Shown: piece by piece, positions 30,880 through 40,528 of the stretch
Layout of the letters: each line of letters opens with the position of its first letter
Numbering within the stretch: position 1 is the first letter of the stretch
Assembly: GCF_945859685.1 (NCBI RefSeq)
Contig: NC_079147.1
Location: 13,681,289-13,745,288 of the forward strand
Length of the DNA: 64,000 nt
From: Eupeodes corollae
Lineage: Eukaryota > Arthropoda > Insecta > Diptera > Syrphidae
Direction of reading: 5' to 3'
Notes under the pieces: model-generated
The model's database searches: none
The model's input: the letters and a program-made list of their open reading frames with translations, nothing else
Told to the model about the DNA's origin: nothing
Program-made: the position numbers and the translations under genes

Positions 30880-32065
30880 AGCCCCCTTTTTCTTGATTTT
30901 TCAATTTTGGAAAGTTGCTCCCGGTTTGTTCCGGGGGTTTTAGACCCATAAAAAACTGTTTTTTGACCTAGCCCCACTTTTTCGTAAATAGATTTTTTGA
31001 AAATTGTTCCAGGTTGTTCTGAACATTGTTACAAATTTTTGGACCTCTATGATCAAAATTTAAAAAGATATGGGCAAAATTTGAAAAAAATTCTAGCCCC
31101 CCCTTTTTCGAAGTTCCAACTTTTTTTTACATTACATTACATTACACTCTACTCAGCACATAAATGTACAGAGTAGAGAACAAAGCACCTTGAGCGACTA
31201 GACTTTGTAAGGTGTAAACAACACAAGACATTAATACAAGACAAAAGGACAGAAGAGAAAGAACAGACAGAAAGAACACATGGCAACAGAAACAGGTAGG
31301 TTTCGAGACGGTCTCCTATCTGTCTGCTAACCACGCTCACTGATGCTTGATTTCGGTAATCGATGGGAATCGAAGCTAGGCCGTTTTTTTTTATTTTTTT
31401 AGATTCTAAAAAGTGTTCTAACCATTGTTCCAAAAATTAGAGTCGTAAAATGTATATTTTAAAAGATATTGCCTCCAAATTTTCTCCCAATTTTTTTTTT
31501 GTTTTTTTTTTTAAGCCTACATTTTAATAAAATATGATAAAGCACATGCACAGCAGCCAAAACTTGGCTTATAACCTATTATTTACGCCGATGATCGATC
31601 TTTTAAAAAAATCTTGATTTGAAAAAAATATTTTAGCCTCCTCTTTTAAAAAATCAAAAAGTAAAAAAGTGTTTCAAGTCAAACCATACTTCTCCCAGCT
31701 CGTATCCAAATTTCGTCCGAAACCATAAGCAAATAAAGCTGAAGGCGCACAAAAACAAAAACAAAAACGTGCCCCCCTCGAAAAATTTTTAATTTTTAAG
31801 CTAAAGCTGTATTCTTTCAGCAAAGACCAAAATGTCTTTAAGATTATGACTCTATGAAATTAATAATGATTATGCCTACATTCAAAAAAACATCCCCAAC
31901 CCCCCCTTTACAAACTCCCAGAAAGTTTCATTGAAATATGTTCAAAAATAAAGATATTAAGTTCAAATAAAACTTAACAGTGTACTACTCTGTTAAACAT
32001 ATTCTGGCCCCCCTTTTCCGAAATTCAAAACTCCGAAACTTGTTCCCAATTGTTTCGGGGCTCTT
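30880..32065 (+). repeat. Decayed tandem array with C-runs (TAGCCCCCCTTTTTCGAA type)
   Basis: A motif of the form TAGCCCC(C)nTTTTTC, followed by TTGTTCC and A/T-rich filler, recurs near 30883, 30969, 31093, 31635, 31770, 31895 and 32004, spaced about 85-130 bp where not interrupted. One interval carries an insertion (31131-31386). Units are strongly diverged. This looks like an old tandem repeat, possibly the internal array of a larger element. I do not recognise it. Confidence 0.55.
31131..31386 (-). mobile_element. Probable 5'-truncated SINE with (TAATG)n tail
   Basis: On the minus strand the insert starts GGCCTAGCTTCGATTCCCAT, which contains a B-box-like GCTTCGATTCCC. It runs through unrelated body sequence and ends GTGTAATGTAATGTAATGT, a pentamer microsatellite tail. 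T-rich ACTTTTTTTTA-like sequence flanks both sides, compatible with a TSD. It breaks a unit of the C-rich array. No A box is present, so the head is truncated. It is not the same SINE as the other copies. Confidence 0.5.
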
Positions 32066-32454
32066 CTAAATTGTTCCACAGATTCGTTTCTTAATATTGA
32101 TTTTTAGTATGAAAAATTTACAAAAAATCCCACACCTGCCTGATCCTTATAAAAGTATGTACTAAGCTACTGCTTCAAAGGCTTTAAGCTTGCTGTTATG
32201 CGCCATACACTTATTTATAAAGCATTGTTTCTATATGTGATATTTATAAAAAATTTCGCCTTAAAGAATTTCTCCATCACGTGTTTGTCCATATTCAAAT
32301 TATATGTGCCAAGATATATGTAGTCAAGCACACATTCTATATTTTCGGGACTTTATATTTTTCGTTCGATGCATTTAGTCCACCACCACTATTTAATAAC
32401 AATAATAACCACCTCTTATCTTTATTGGACTGGATCTAAGGTGTCAAACGACCT

Positions 32455-33353
32455 GTGCAGTTTGGCGTCAAAGCCTGTTGCCGTACAACACAGAGATGGG
32501 AGTAGTGGCAATCCATGAACCCTACTCTACTGTTGGTAGCAATGAGGGTAGGAAGGTAGCGAAACCTAATTTCAGTAGTGGCAGGGTTGTGAATAATGGT
32601 ACTACCACTACTACTGAGAGTACATCCAGAAATGGAAAGGGGAAACTCTCGAAAAGCCTATACAAACAAAGGCGGCAACTGTGAGAATCCTAAAGGCCTC
32701 TGGTGAATCGTTGGAGGCTGAAATAACACCGCAGCAAACCACTCGCGTTGAATGGGCAAACAGTGTTCTTGCTGCAGCAAGGACCGCGAAAGACTTCACG
32801 TCTAAAAGAGAAAGGTCTCGTGAGGGGGCCATACCGATACCAAAACGGGCTCGTTTGCACAACACCTGCACTCCCCTCAATCCCATCAGGAAACGAGCCA
32901 GTTTTAGTGATCACGAAGGGCAAAGTCATGGTTGCGGTCATTCACAGGAGCAATGATGATGGCACAATATCGGCTGATCCTTTTGAACTGGTCAAGGTTA
33001 AGCTCTCGGGTGGTATTTTAAGCATTTTTAGAGAGCATCCAGGACCATTTCTTTCCATAATCGATGGGGGGTTGGCATCAGGGTCATGTCAAACTCATGG
33101 TTTTACGATTATACAAGCTTGCTGTCAGCCAGTTAGGTGAAGTTTGGCCAGGTGCGAGGCTCGAGGTTGTCGCTAAGAAAGACATAGCAGACCTAGAGCC
33201 CGCAATTGGATTCCAATCGAACCCGGTATTAAGGACATTCATGAAATGATCAAGGTTTGTAATCCATCCCTGCTGACACACAACTGGAGGATCGCCAAGC
33301 TGGAGGAAGTGAAGGATTTTTATAGGAGAGCCATTGTGGTACTCAATAAATAA
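32455..33353 (+). pseudogene. ORF1 (gag-like, DUF4780-type) of a LOA/Jockey-like LINE
   Basis: Overlapping plus-strand frames give one protein with shifts. A Ser/Thr-rich start (32478-32684) is followed by a basic segment (KRERSREGAIPIPKRARLHN), then VLVITKGKVMVAVIHRSNDD and PFELVKVKLSGGILSIF (32900-33027). The C-terminal block is GEVWPGARLEVVAKKDIADL, then NPSLLTHNWRIAKLEEVKDF, ending VVLNK at the stop 33351-33353. The 'R-LEVV ... NPxLxTxxWR' pattern is that of the DUF4780-type domain in ORF1 of some insect LINEs. ORF1 proteins bind element RNA. No ORF2 follows before the assembly gap. LOA-like RT and RNase H pieces occur elsewhere in the window, but linkage is unproven. Confidence 0.6.
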
Positions 33354-33364
33354 TCCTTGGCTCC

Positions 33365-33564
33365 NNNNNNNNNNNNNNNNNNNNNNNNNNNNNNNNNNNN
33401 NNNNNNNNNNNNNNNNNNNNNNNNNNNNNNNNNNNNNNNNNNNNNNNNNNNNNNNNNNNNNNNNNNNNNNNNNNNNNNNNNNNNNNNNNNNNNNNNNNNN
33501 NNNNNNNNNNNNNNNNNNNNNNNNNNNNNNNNNNNNNNNNNNNNNNNNNNNNNNNNNNNNNNNN
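33365..33564. other. Assembly gap (200 N)
   Basis: Exactly 200 unknown bases, probably an estimated or placeholder length. It lies between a LINE ORF1 and an RTE-like 5' end, a repeat-rich place where assembly fails. Translated frames crossing it are meaningless. Confidence 0.99.
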
Positions 33565-33734
33565 TCTCCGCTGCCGTCTGGATAAGGAAAAGGTGCCTTA
33601 GTGGAAACACCTCTCCCCCCTTTCTCGTTCGATGCCCCTAACATCTTCCCACTGGGGTTGGAACCCAATCTCCCCAGTTGAGGGTACTAGGCACCCGATG
33701 TTCACCACGGGGAAGGTGAGAGTAGGAGTTGATA
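33565..33734 (-). mobile_element. 5' end of an RTE-like LINE
   Basis: 33650-33734 closely matches 11222-11310 of the RTE-like element at 9.2-11.3 kb (ACTGGGGTTGGAACCCAATC; TAGGCACCCGATGTTCACC; GTGAGAGTAGGAGTTGATA). Both copies stop matching at the same GTTGATA, so this is the true 5' end, read on the minus strand. The rest of the element would lie in or beyond the gap, but LOA-like ORF1 follows on the far side, so the copy is probably cut or misassembled. Confidence 0.72.
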
Positions 33735-36700
33735 GACAGAAGTCGGCTTTCAGAAAAAGCTGTGGACGCTTGTGTCATCTTGAATGCACATGTTTACCAT
33801 TTGAACATCATTTTCCTGCGTCGGATCCCCTTAAAAACAAACTTGGATTTCGTGGAAATGAAACCATATTTTATCTTAGCTGGAGATGGAATTTTAAATG
33901 TATTCCGTCAACCGCACCAGTAAAAGAAGGAATTATTTTCTAGAAGACGGAACATTTTTTTTGCAATGATTTGTTATAAAAGTCATGTAGAGATAACTCT
34001 GGATTTATTTGAATACTTAGTCATATTTTTAGTCAAACGAAACCTTTTATTTGAATCGAAAATCAATTTTTACCAACTTTGGTTACTTGTGTTTTACGTT
34101 TTTAATTTTTTGTGCAAAAATTGGGATCTAGATTTTTTCTCAAAATGTTACTGAAAATTTAAGTTTTTAAAAGTTACTCTTGGGACCTAGAAACGTAGAG
34201 AAATGTCAAAATTTTCAATTCGACAAATCGGACCCATTACAATAACTTCCTTATGGGAACTGAATATTGTCTTAAAAATGATTATACAATTCCTGAATGC
34301 AAATTTATATTGATTTTGGAAATTGATTTTGGAAAATTTTGTCCAAAAAGGTAATTTTATATCATACTCGAATAAATTATACTCGTAACATCAAAATATA
34401 TGATATTATCAAAATAATTTCTATAATAATTTATTTATAAACTGAGATATGCTCATTCACATTACACTTATGTATCTTCATGAAGGCATTTCTTAGTTGT
34501 TTATTGTACTAATAATGATAAAGCTTGTATGTATGGGAACAGTCAAAGTTTACTAAAGATACTCAAGTTACCTCTGTGACTTTTCAACCATAAAATATTA
34601 ATACTTCACTAACAACCTCAAGAAAATCTCTCCCATTTCCATTTTTGTTGTTGTTGGTTTTCTAAATTTAAAATTAAATAGGCATTGTTCGAGTATTTAT
34701 GTCATGCAAATAAAACCCACATAACATGCTCATTAGTCATTTTACAGGCAGGCGGAAAACCCCAACTCAGTCCCCCATTAGAAATTAATCTTCTGTGTGA
34801 TGAAATTTGCATGTGATACTTATTCGGGTTTCAATTTCATGTACGAGTACGTGGAACATCATCAAATGTAATTGAAAATTTGTTTATCAATTTTATACAT
34901 CTTGGAAAAAGTTCAGGAAAATTAATAATAAAAATCTAAACACAGGTACATATAGGGTACACCAAAATACCTCCTTCAAACATATAAACCTAAATTCAAT
35001 GTAACTCCCCACATAAGAATCCGAAATACAATATCTATAAGATACACACGTGCGCTCTTTATTTCATTGCAATTAATTTAATCTTGGAAAATAAGTATTA
35101 CAACTTTTTAAATTTTCTCATTCTTTAAAAAAATAACTACAGCAGGAAAAACCCATAAAAAATAAACAAACAACAGATTATTTTCTCGTCGTTAATTCCG
35201 AGGGTTGTTTACCTTCAGATCCTTGAATGTTTATTCCTTGAAAGGGAGCGAGCGAGAGACGGAAGCGGCAATCATCAGGAGTCTCAAAGGCAACCAATCA
35301 AATTGTACTCGCCCAAGTCAGCCACCACAAAGTCCCTTGTTTTCGCTACATAAAATTGAATTAAATTTCCAGATCCGGCTTTGTGACACAACACAGCATC
35401 ACCAAAAATACGAAAACACCCTTGCCTTGTTCCATATAATACTGACACCTTTAGACGGCGCGGTGGCAGAAATGTGTTTCTATAAAAACAAATTCCATTC
35501 GGATCCAACCGACCGAATGATACGAGGGTGACACTTCCACAGTTCCACCAGGAAGGACCCCATCCACATCTCTCTGAGCAGATCCAGATCCCCTCTCTCG
35601 TATAAGAAGGACCAAAATAGACAACCGAAAACCTGACTTGAATAAATAAGGACTCGATGCGATGCGTTCCTTAAACTAAAAGCATGTTTTATATGGGACT
35701 GAGATTCGGGGATGATTTCTCGCATCATGACCTTTCAATCGAAGCCTAATGCGGATAAATGATCTGACAATTACGACCCAGCAGGAGACGTTTCGAGGTG
35801 TCAGTCAATTCAGTTTTGTGGCCACCATTATCCTGCCAGATGAGCCTGCTGGTTGTTTTTTAGCACTTTAATATACTTTCCTTTTATACTGATGGTCTCT
35901 GGGATTGGAATGGGTGATGGAAGTAAATAATGTACATAATATAACGTCGACCCTTCGTGCCCTCGGTTGTCGTCGTCGTCGTTGTCGACTTGAAATGTGA
36001 AATAGGGAAAAAAATAAGGGAATTGTCCCCCATATATGTATCTATCTACATAAAAACCGGGATTGTTGACACATTTAGGGATGTTTTATTGGTTTAAGGG
36101 TCGCAGCAAGGAATCATGTTTCCTTTGTAAAGTGTTGATTGATATACAAAATTATTGTAGCGTGGTGTTACAACATATACTACAACACTGAATGTTATTC
36201 ATGCGATGGGTGTTTGTATATGGGAAGAAATGATTGTTGAAGGATTGAAATGGATTTCGTTTATTATGATAAAACATTTAAAAGGTCCTGGAAAAAAAAG
36301 ACAAACTTTAGGATTAAAAAGACAATAATAACAGGATTCTAATTAAGTTCAAACACAAAATGTTTGGTAATTTATGAATTGACTTTAATTAGGCAGCTTT
36401 CCATTTTGAAAAACTCAGTTCTCTTCATTTAGACTCATTTTGATTTGTATTTGACAATTTAATATTTAAGTTTTATAGAATTTCCTTCCTTGATCCATAC
36501 TCGAGATATTCGAAAACGAAAATTGGTGTAGAATTTTTTTGTAGATTCTTATTTTTTTCTAAAAAAAAAACTGGCTGTTAGATTTTTCTAAACAATTTAA
36601 TTGATTTTAAAAATAATATTTGAAGTCTATATTTTCCCGAACGTACACACGCACACACAAATATCTCTTTAAAAATCTTTGATTTAGATTCTAAGGACCT

Positions 36701-36848
36701 TGAAACGTCGATATATGCAAACATTTTCAATTCTACAAATCAAAGCCATTGCAATAGCTTCCTCTGGAAAGTTAATAATTAGTAATGTTACGAAATTCAT
36801 CTATTTTGTTGTATTTGTTTAAAAAAAAATCTTTTTAATCTAAAACCA
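33735..36848. other. Non-coding DNA with one less AT-rich block
   Basis: No gene recognised. 35200-35760 and 35930-36000 have more balanced composition (for example GGAGCGAGCGAGAGACGGAA at 35247-35266 and a GTCGTCGTCGTCGTTGTCG run near 35969) and may be single-copy host DNA. Frames at 33966-34154, 35205-35531 and 35480-35728 carry no motif. Confidence 0.5.
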
Positions 36849-37343
36849 GGGGTGGAAATCGGCTAAGGTGATTGTTGATAAATGACAATCAAAATGATAT
36901 AATTTGATCTACATAAAGTGATAGTCAAATTGATACCTAAAAAGCTATCACAAAAAAATGTGATAGTCGTTTTCAAACAAATTTGTTTATTCCGAATAGA
37001 GCTACCAGACGCTTACACAAACGACTGGAACATTTTCTTAGTTCACTTTGTTTCTTTTAAGAAAACACATTCCTGTGACCGATAAAGCTTACGACATTCG
37101 AAAAAAGCAAGAAAAGTAAGAATTTTATTCAAAATCAGCCAATTTGAAACTTTTATTTAGATATTTTATAAGAATCAATTTAAAATTTCACCAAGGCAAC
37201 AACGAATTTTGACAATTTGAATCTGAAATTGTTCAATCGAATTGAATTGAGTTGAATCATCTTACGCAGACGAAATGAAAATGATAGTCAGTTTGACTAT
37301 CAAAAAGTTGATAGTCAACAATCACCTTAGCCGATTCCACCCC
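36849..37343. mobile_element. MITE-like element with about 30-bp TIRs
   Basis: GGGGTGGAAATCGGCTAAGG then TGATTGTTGA at the left matches the reverse complement of the right end, with one A fewer in GGAAATC. The 495-bp interior has no coding capacity and many TGATAGTC / GACTATCA motifs in both orientations near the ends. The CAGGGG-type start recalls hAT or related families, but no convincing target duplication was found, so the superfamily is open. Confidence 0.78.
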
Positions 37344-38160
37344 AGTAAATATTGTTCAATTAATTATTTAAAAGGAGATTATAAGATTTTAAGAGACCGT
37401 TGAATGAGAGTAAATCTCATAGTATATAGGTTCAAGACTTCCAAACACTAAATGAGATTGTGAATTGAAGACTGGTTTAGAATTATAACTTGCAAAACTA
37501 GCTGTAATCTAAAATTTTTAACATTTTAAGAACATTAAGTTTAAAGACAGAATACAACAAAAAAAAGCTTTGAAATTGATTGATTGAACACCGCTGCAAT
37601 TTTTCATATTTTTTTATCTCTATTTCTATAACCTACTCGTATTTTGTCAGTACAGTCAGTTATATTTACCCTCAACCAAATGCAACAATACTAATGCAGA
37701 AATGCTAGAATTAAAAAAATTTAAATCCTCGATCTCAATTTCGGAGTTATTTTCAAGTATCAAAATCCTTTCTTCAGCCGCACATCCAGAATGGAATGCC
37801 TAGCTTTCTGCTTCTATGTTGAGATTAAAAACTTAGTAATATGCACCCATTACTCTCCTTAAATTATTCTCAAGATTCCCAAAGTTCACGCTTTAAACAT
37901 TTTAACAGTTGTCATAACGTCTTTAAAAGCTCGGGTTGCAATTTTTTCTTGAAATTTAACAGACAACTCAATGATCTTAAATAAATGTTCGTTTAATGGA
38001 AGACTTACTGACCCGACAAAGTTTGTTCAGTCCCACCCCATCAAAGGAATACGATAACATAGATTAAATTAATAATATTTTGTATGTTACAAAGGAGCCA
38101 GGACAGTCTTAGGTTAGGTTCAGACGACCATATTTTTTTCTCGTATACCGTATACGGGGT
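37344..38160. other. Non-coding stretch
   Basis: No frame or repeat recognised. Around 38140-38155 the palindromic CGTATACCGTATACGG occurs next to the LINE 3' side. Confidence 0.45.
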
Positions 38161-38164
38161 TTTT

Positions 38165-39855
38165 ATCGAATGGAGCAGTGGCAGCGAGTGTTATCTAACG
38201 CTGCTGAGGGTGTGGTTCTCAATGCCCCGCTTATGCTGGACTCTGCTGAGTTTGTCGTAGTATGTGACTTTCTCCAGGCTTCATTGGTAAAAATTAGTGG
38301 TACACCTTTTATTGAAGGAGGGACAATTACTGGGACCTTGTATTTCCGTATGAAAAGGACGAGGTCTGTTTTTTGAGGATTAATACTAAGTCCGCAGTGG
38401 TCAGCCCATCTAGTGAGAATATTGAGTGCATTTTGGGAAGAGGTCTCTCAGTGTATTAGGATGTTCCCCTGTGACAGCGATAGCAACATCATCGGCATAC
38501 GCAACCACACTGTAGCCTTCCCTCTCAACGGATATTAGTAGTTCGTTAACCACTATGTTCCACAGGAGAGGGGACAGAACACCACCTTGCGAAATGCCTC
38601 TACTGACAGAACTTTTTGTGCAAAAATCTCCCAAACTAAAGTTGATAATTGAGCGCCCTCAATATCCAGGAAGGCCACCATAGTATATTCCTTTTGCTTT
38701 AGGGAGTATTCTATAGTGCTTACCAGAGTGTGCAAGGCTGTTTCTACCGATTTCCTTTTGCAGTAAGCATGCTGAGACATTGATAGTCTCTTATCAATGC
38801 TGTTACGTATATGGATATCGATCAATCGTTCCAGAGTTTTGAGAATAAAAGATGATAGGCTAATAGGTCTTAGGCCTTTAGGGTTGACATGCGAGCATCT
38901 GCCCGCCTTGGGAATGAAAACTACCTTTACATCTCTTCATCGCTGAGGTATATAGACCAGATTTTTACAACTTTTGAAGATCATCTCAATGATGGGCAAA
39001 GTTACATATATCAATGGTATATTGTAGCTCAGCTGGTACGATTTGATCTGGACCTGGAGATTTGTAAGGTTTGAAACTATTCAGAGCCCATGTCAATTTT
39101 TCTTTTGTAACCAAACCTTGAGGAAAAATTAAGTTAATACCTGACCCAGGACTGTTTGTTGTTTTAACGGATTGGGAGCTATCCTCTAAGTGGGTGTTTA
39201 ATAGCAGGTCAAGGGTTTCTTCGCAAGAGTTAGTCCATGTACCACCTGAGTTTTTAAGACAACTAGGCATGGTTGGATTGGTCGAGAGAATCTTCCTTAT
39301 CCTTGATGCGTGCGAGGATTCTTCTATTGAGTAACAGAAGGATCTCCATGAGGGTCTTTTGGCTATTCTCAATTCTAGTTTATACTTTTTGAGGAATTCT
39401 TCATAGGAGTCACAGTCTTGGGGATGTCTAGTCTTTTTTGCCCGATTGAAAAGCCTTCTACAATCTTTCCTGAGTATATCTAGTTCAGCAGCCCACCAAT
39501 ATGGTTTCTTCATTCCCCGCACTGTAGTAAAGGGGCAGGCAGTTTCCATGGCTTTATTGAGGGCTGCTGTAAGCTCATCGACCTTTTGATGGAGTTCAAG
39601 AGCGCACAAGGGCAGATCCAAAAGTTCTATTTTAATCAGATTTTTCAGAGTCGCCCTATATTTTGGCCAATCTGTTTTCCTATAATATCGGAATTGGATC
39701 GGTTTTGAGGTCCCTTCAATAAGTGTGAATTGGATAGATCGGAGAACGAGGTCTCCTCTGATACTCTCCAATTCAATATTTTATTTGAGATATCTAACGA
39801 GACATGAGAGTATAACAATCTACTGTCGGATTCACGACCATTTAGAAAAAAATTT
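38165..39855 (-). pseudogene. LOA/R1-like LINE (endonuclease end and RT), deleted
   Basis: On the minus strand: the endonuclease end (ISNKILNWRVSEETSFSD, 39790-39740), with a frameshift into IQFTLIEGTSKPIQFRYYRK. The linker and RT start follow (39771-38986: CPFTTVRGMKKPYWWAAELD, NSFKPYKSPGPDQIVPAEL). After a break come ISLSSFILKTLERLIDIHIR, then SQHAYCKRKSVETALHTLV and VAFLDIEGA (38890-38650). A deletion then leads to SVSRGISQGGVLSPLLWNIV and VVAYADDVAIAV (38600-38480, catalytic YADD). After another deletion comes SGALRTTPSAAL (near 38200), a block found between RT and RNase H in LOA/R1-like elements. RNase H is absent here, but a family-compatible one lies at 52.2-52.8 kb. Confidence 0.74.
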
Positions 39856-39859
39856 TCTC

Positions 39860-40528
39860 GAGTCAAGTTTTCATTCTTTCTAATTATACGGTACAGCTGT
39901 TCCTTTAAGTTGTTGGAATTATTAAAGTCAATATGAAGTGTTTCACCACAAGCAGTACCTAGGTTTTCCCACTTAGCAGTCAACCAGTCTTTATTCCTCA
40001 ACTCGTATAAGAGCATTTTTTGTGTCATCCTTGAGTCGTCATGGGCTAAAGTCTTAATAATAAAATCAGCCTGCGCTTTAAGGGTAGGTACTTGTTAGAA
40101 GTTTTGGTAATCCTGTTTCCAAGTAGATTGCATAGTTTGTTGTGTTTCGAGGTAAGTTGAAGAGTTTTTTTTATGAAATTTCACTGAAATTGTTCTACTA
40201 TAAGTAAATACTTTTCTCCATGTAGAATTCAACAATCTTTGTGAAGTGTTAGACTTTTCTCTTAGATGGTTGTTGAAGTTCAAATTGTGGGTAAGTTATA
40301 CGCCTAGATATTTAATTTCATTGGTAACCTTAGATTTGTCCGTATTAATTGTAAGTTCTCATCTGTTGCAGTAAGACGCTAATCGGTTAGTCATTAATTG
40401 TAGGTTTTCTGATGATTCAGACAGAATAACAAGATCGTCGGCGTATAGTAAAACATTTATAACCGAATTAGATATCCTTAGGCCTCCAGGTAGATCTTTA
40501 ACAATGTCATTGATAAATAAAATGCACG
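39860..40528 (-). pseudogene. LINE-X, C-terminal half of a split copy
   Basis: The minus strand continues the RT of the copy at 42.9-44.7 kb: FINDIVKDLPGGLRISNSVI, then NVLLYADDLVILSESSENLQ (YADD intact), NRLASYC, LTINTDKSKV, then LNFNNHLREK and LNSTWRKVFTYSRTIS. The segment KMLLYELRNKDWLTAKWENL follows to about 39860, where the LOA-like element begins. The upstream half ends KQGCLLSALLFS at 42910; the residues are consecutive across the 2.4-kb insertion. Frameshifts lie near 40290 and 40090 and a stop is in NR*ELT. Confidence 0.74.

Noticed and set aside
33084..33668. Long frames spanning the N gap
   Set aside because: Unknown bases translate as X; the frames are artefacts.
33735..33925. 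EKAVDACVIL and EMKPYFILAGDGI, faintly like Harbinger transposase C-terminal blocks
   Set aside because: Blocks are short and in the wrong order for the family.
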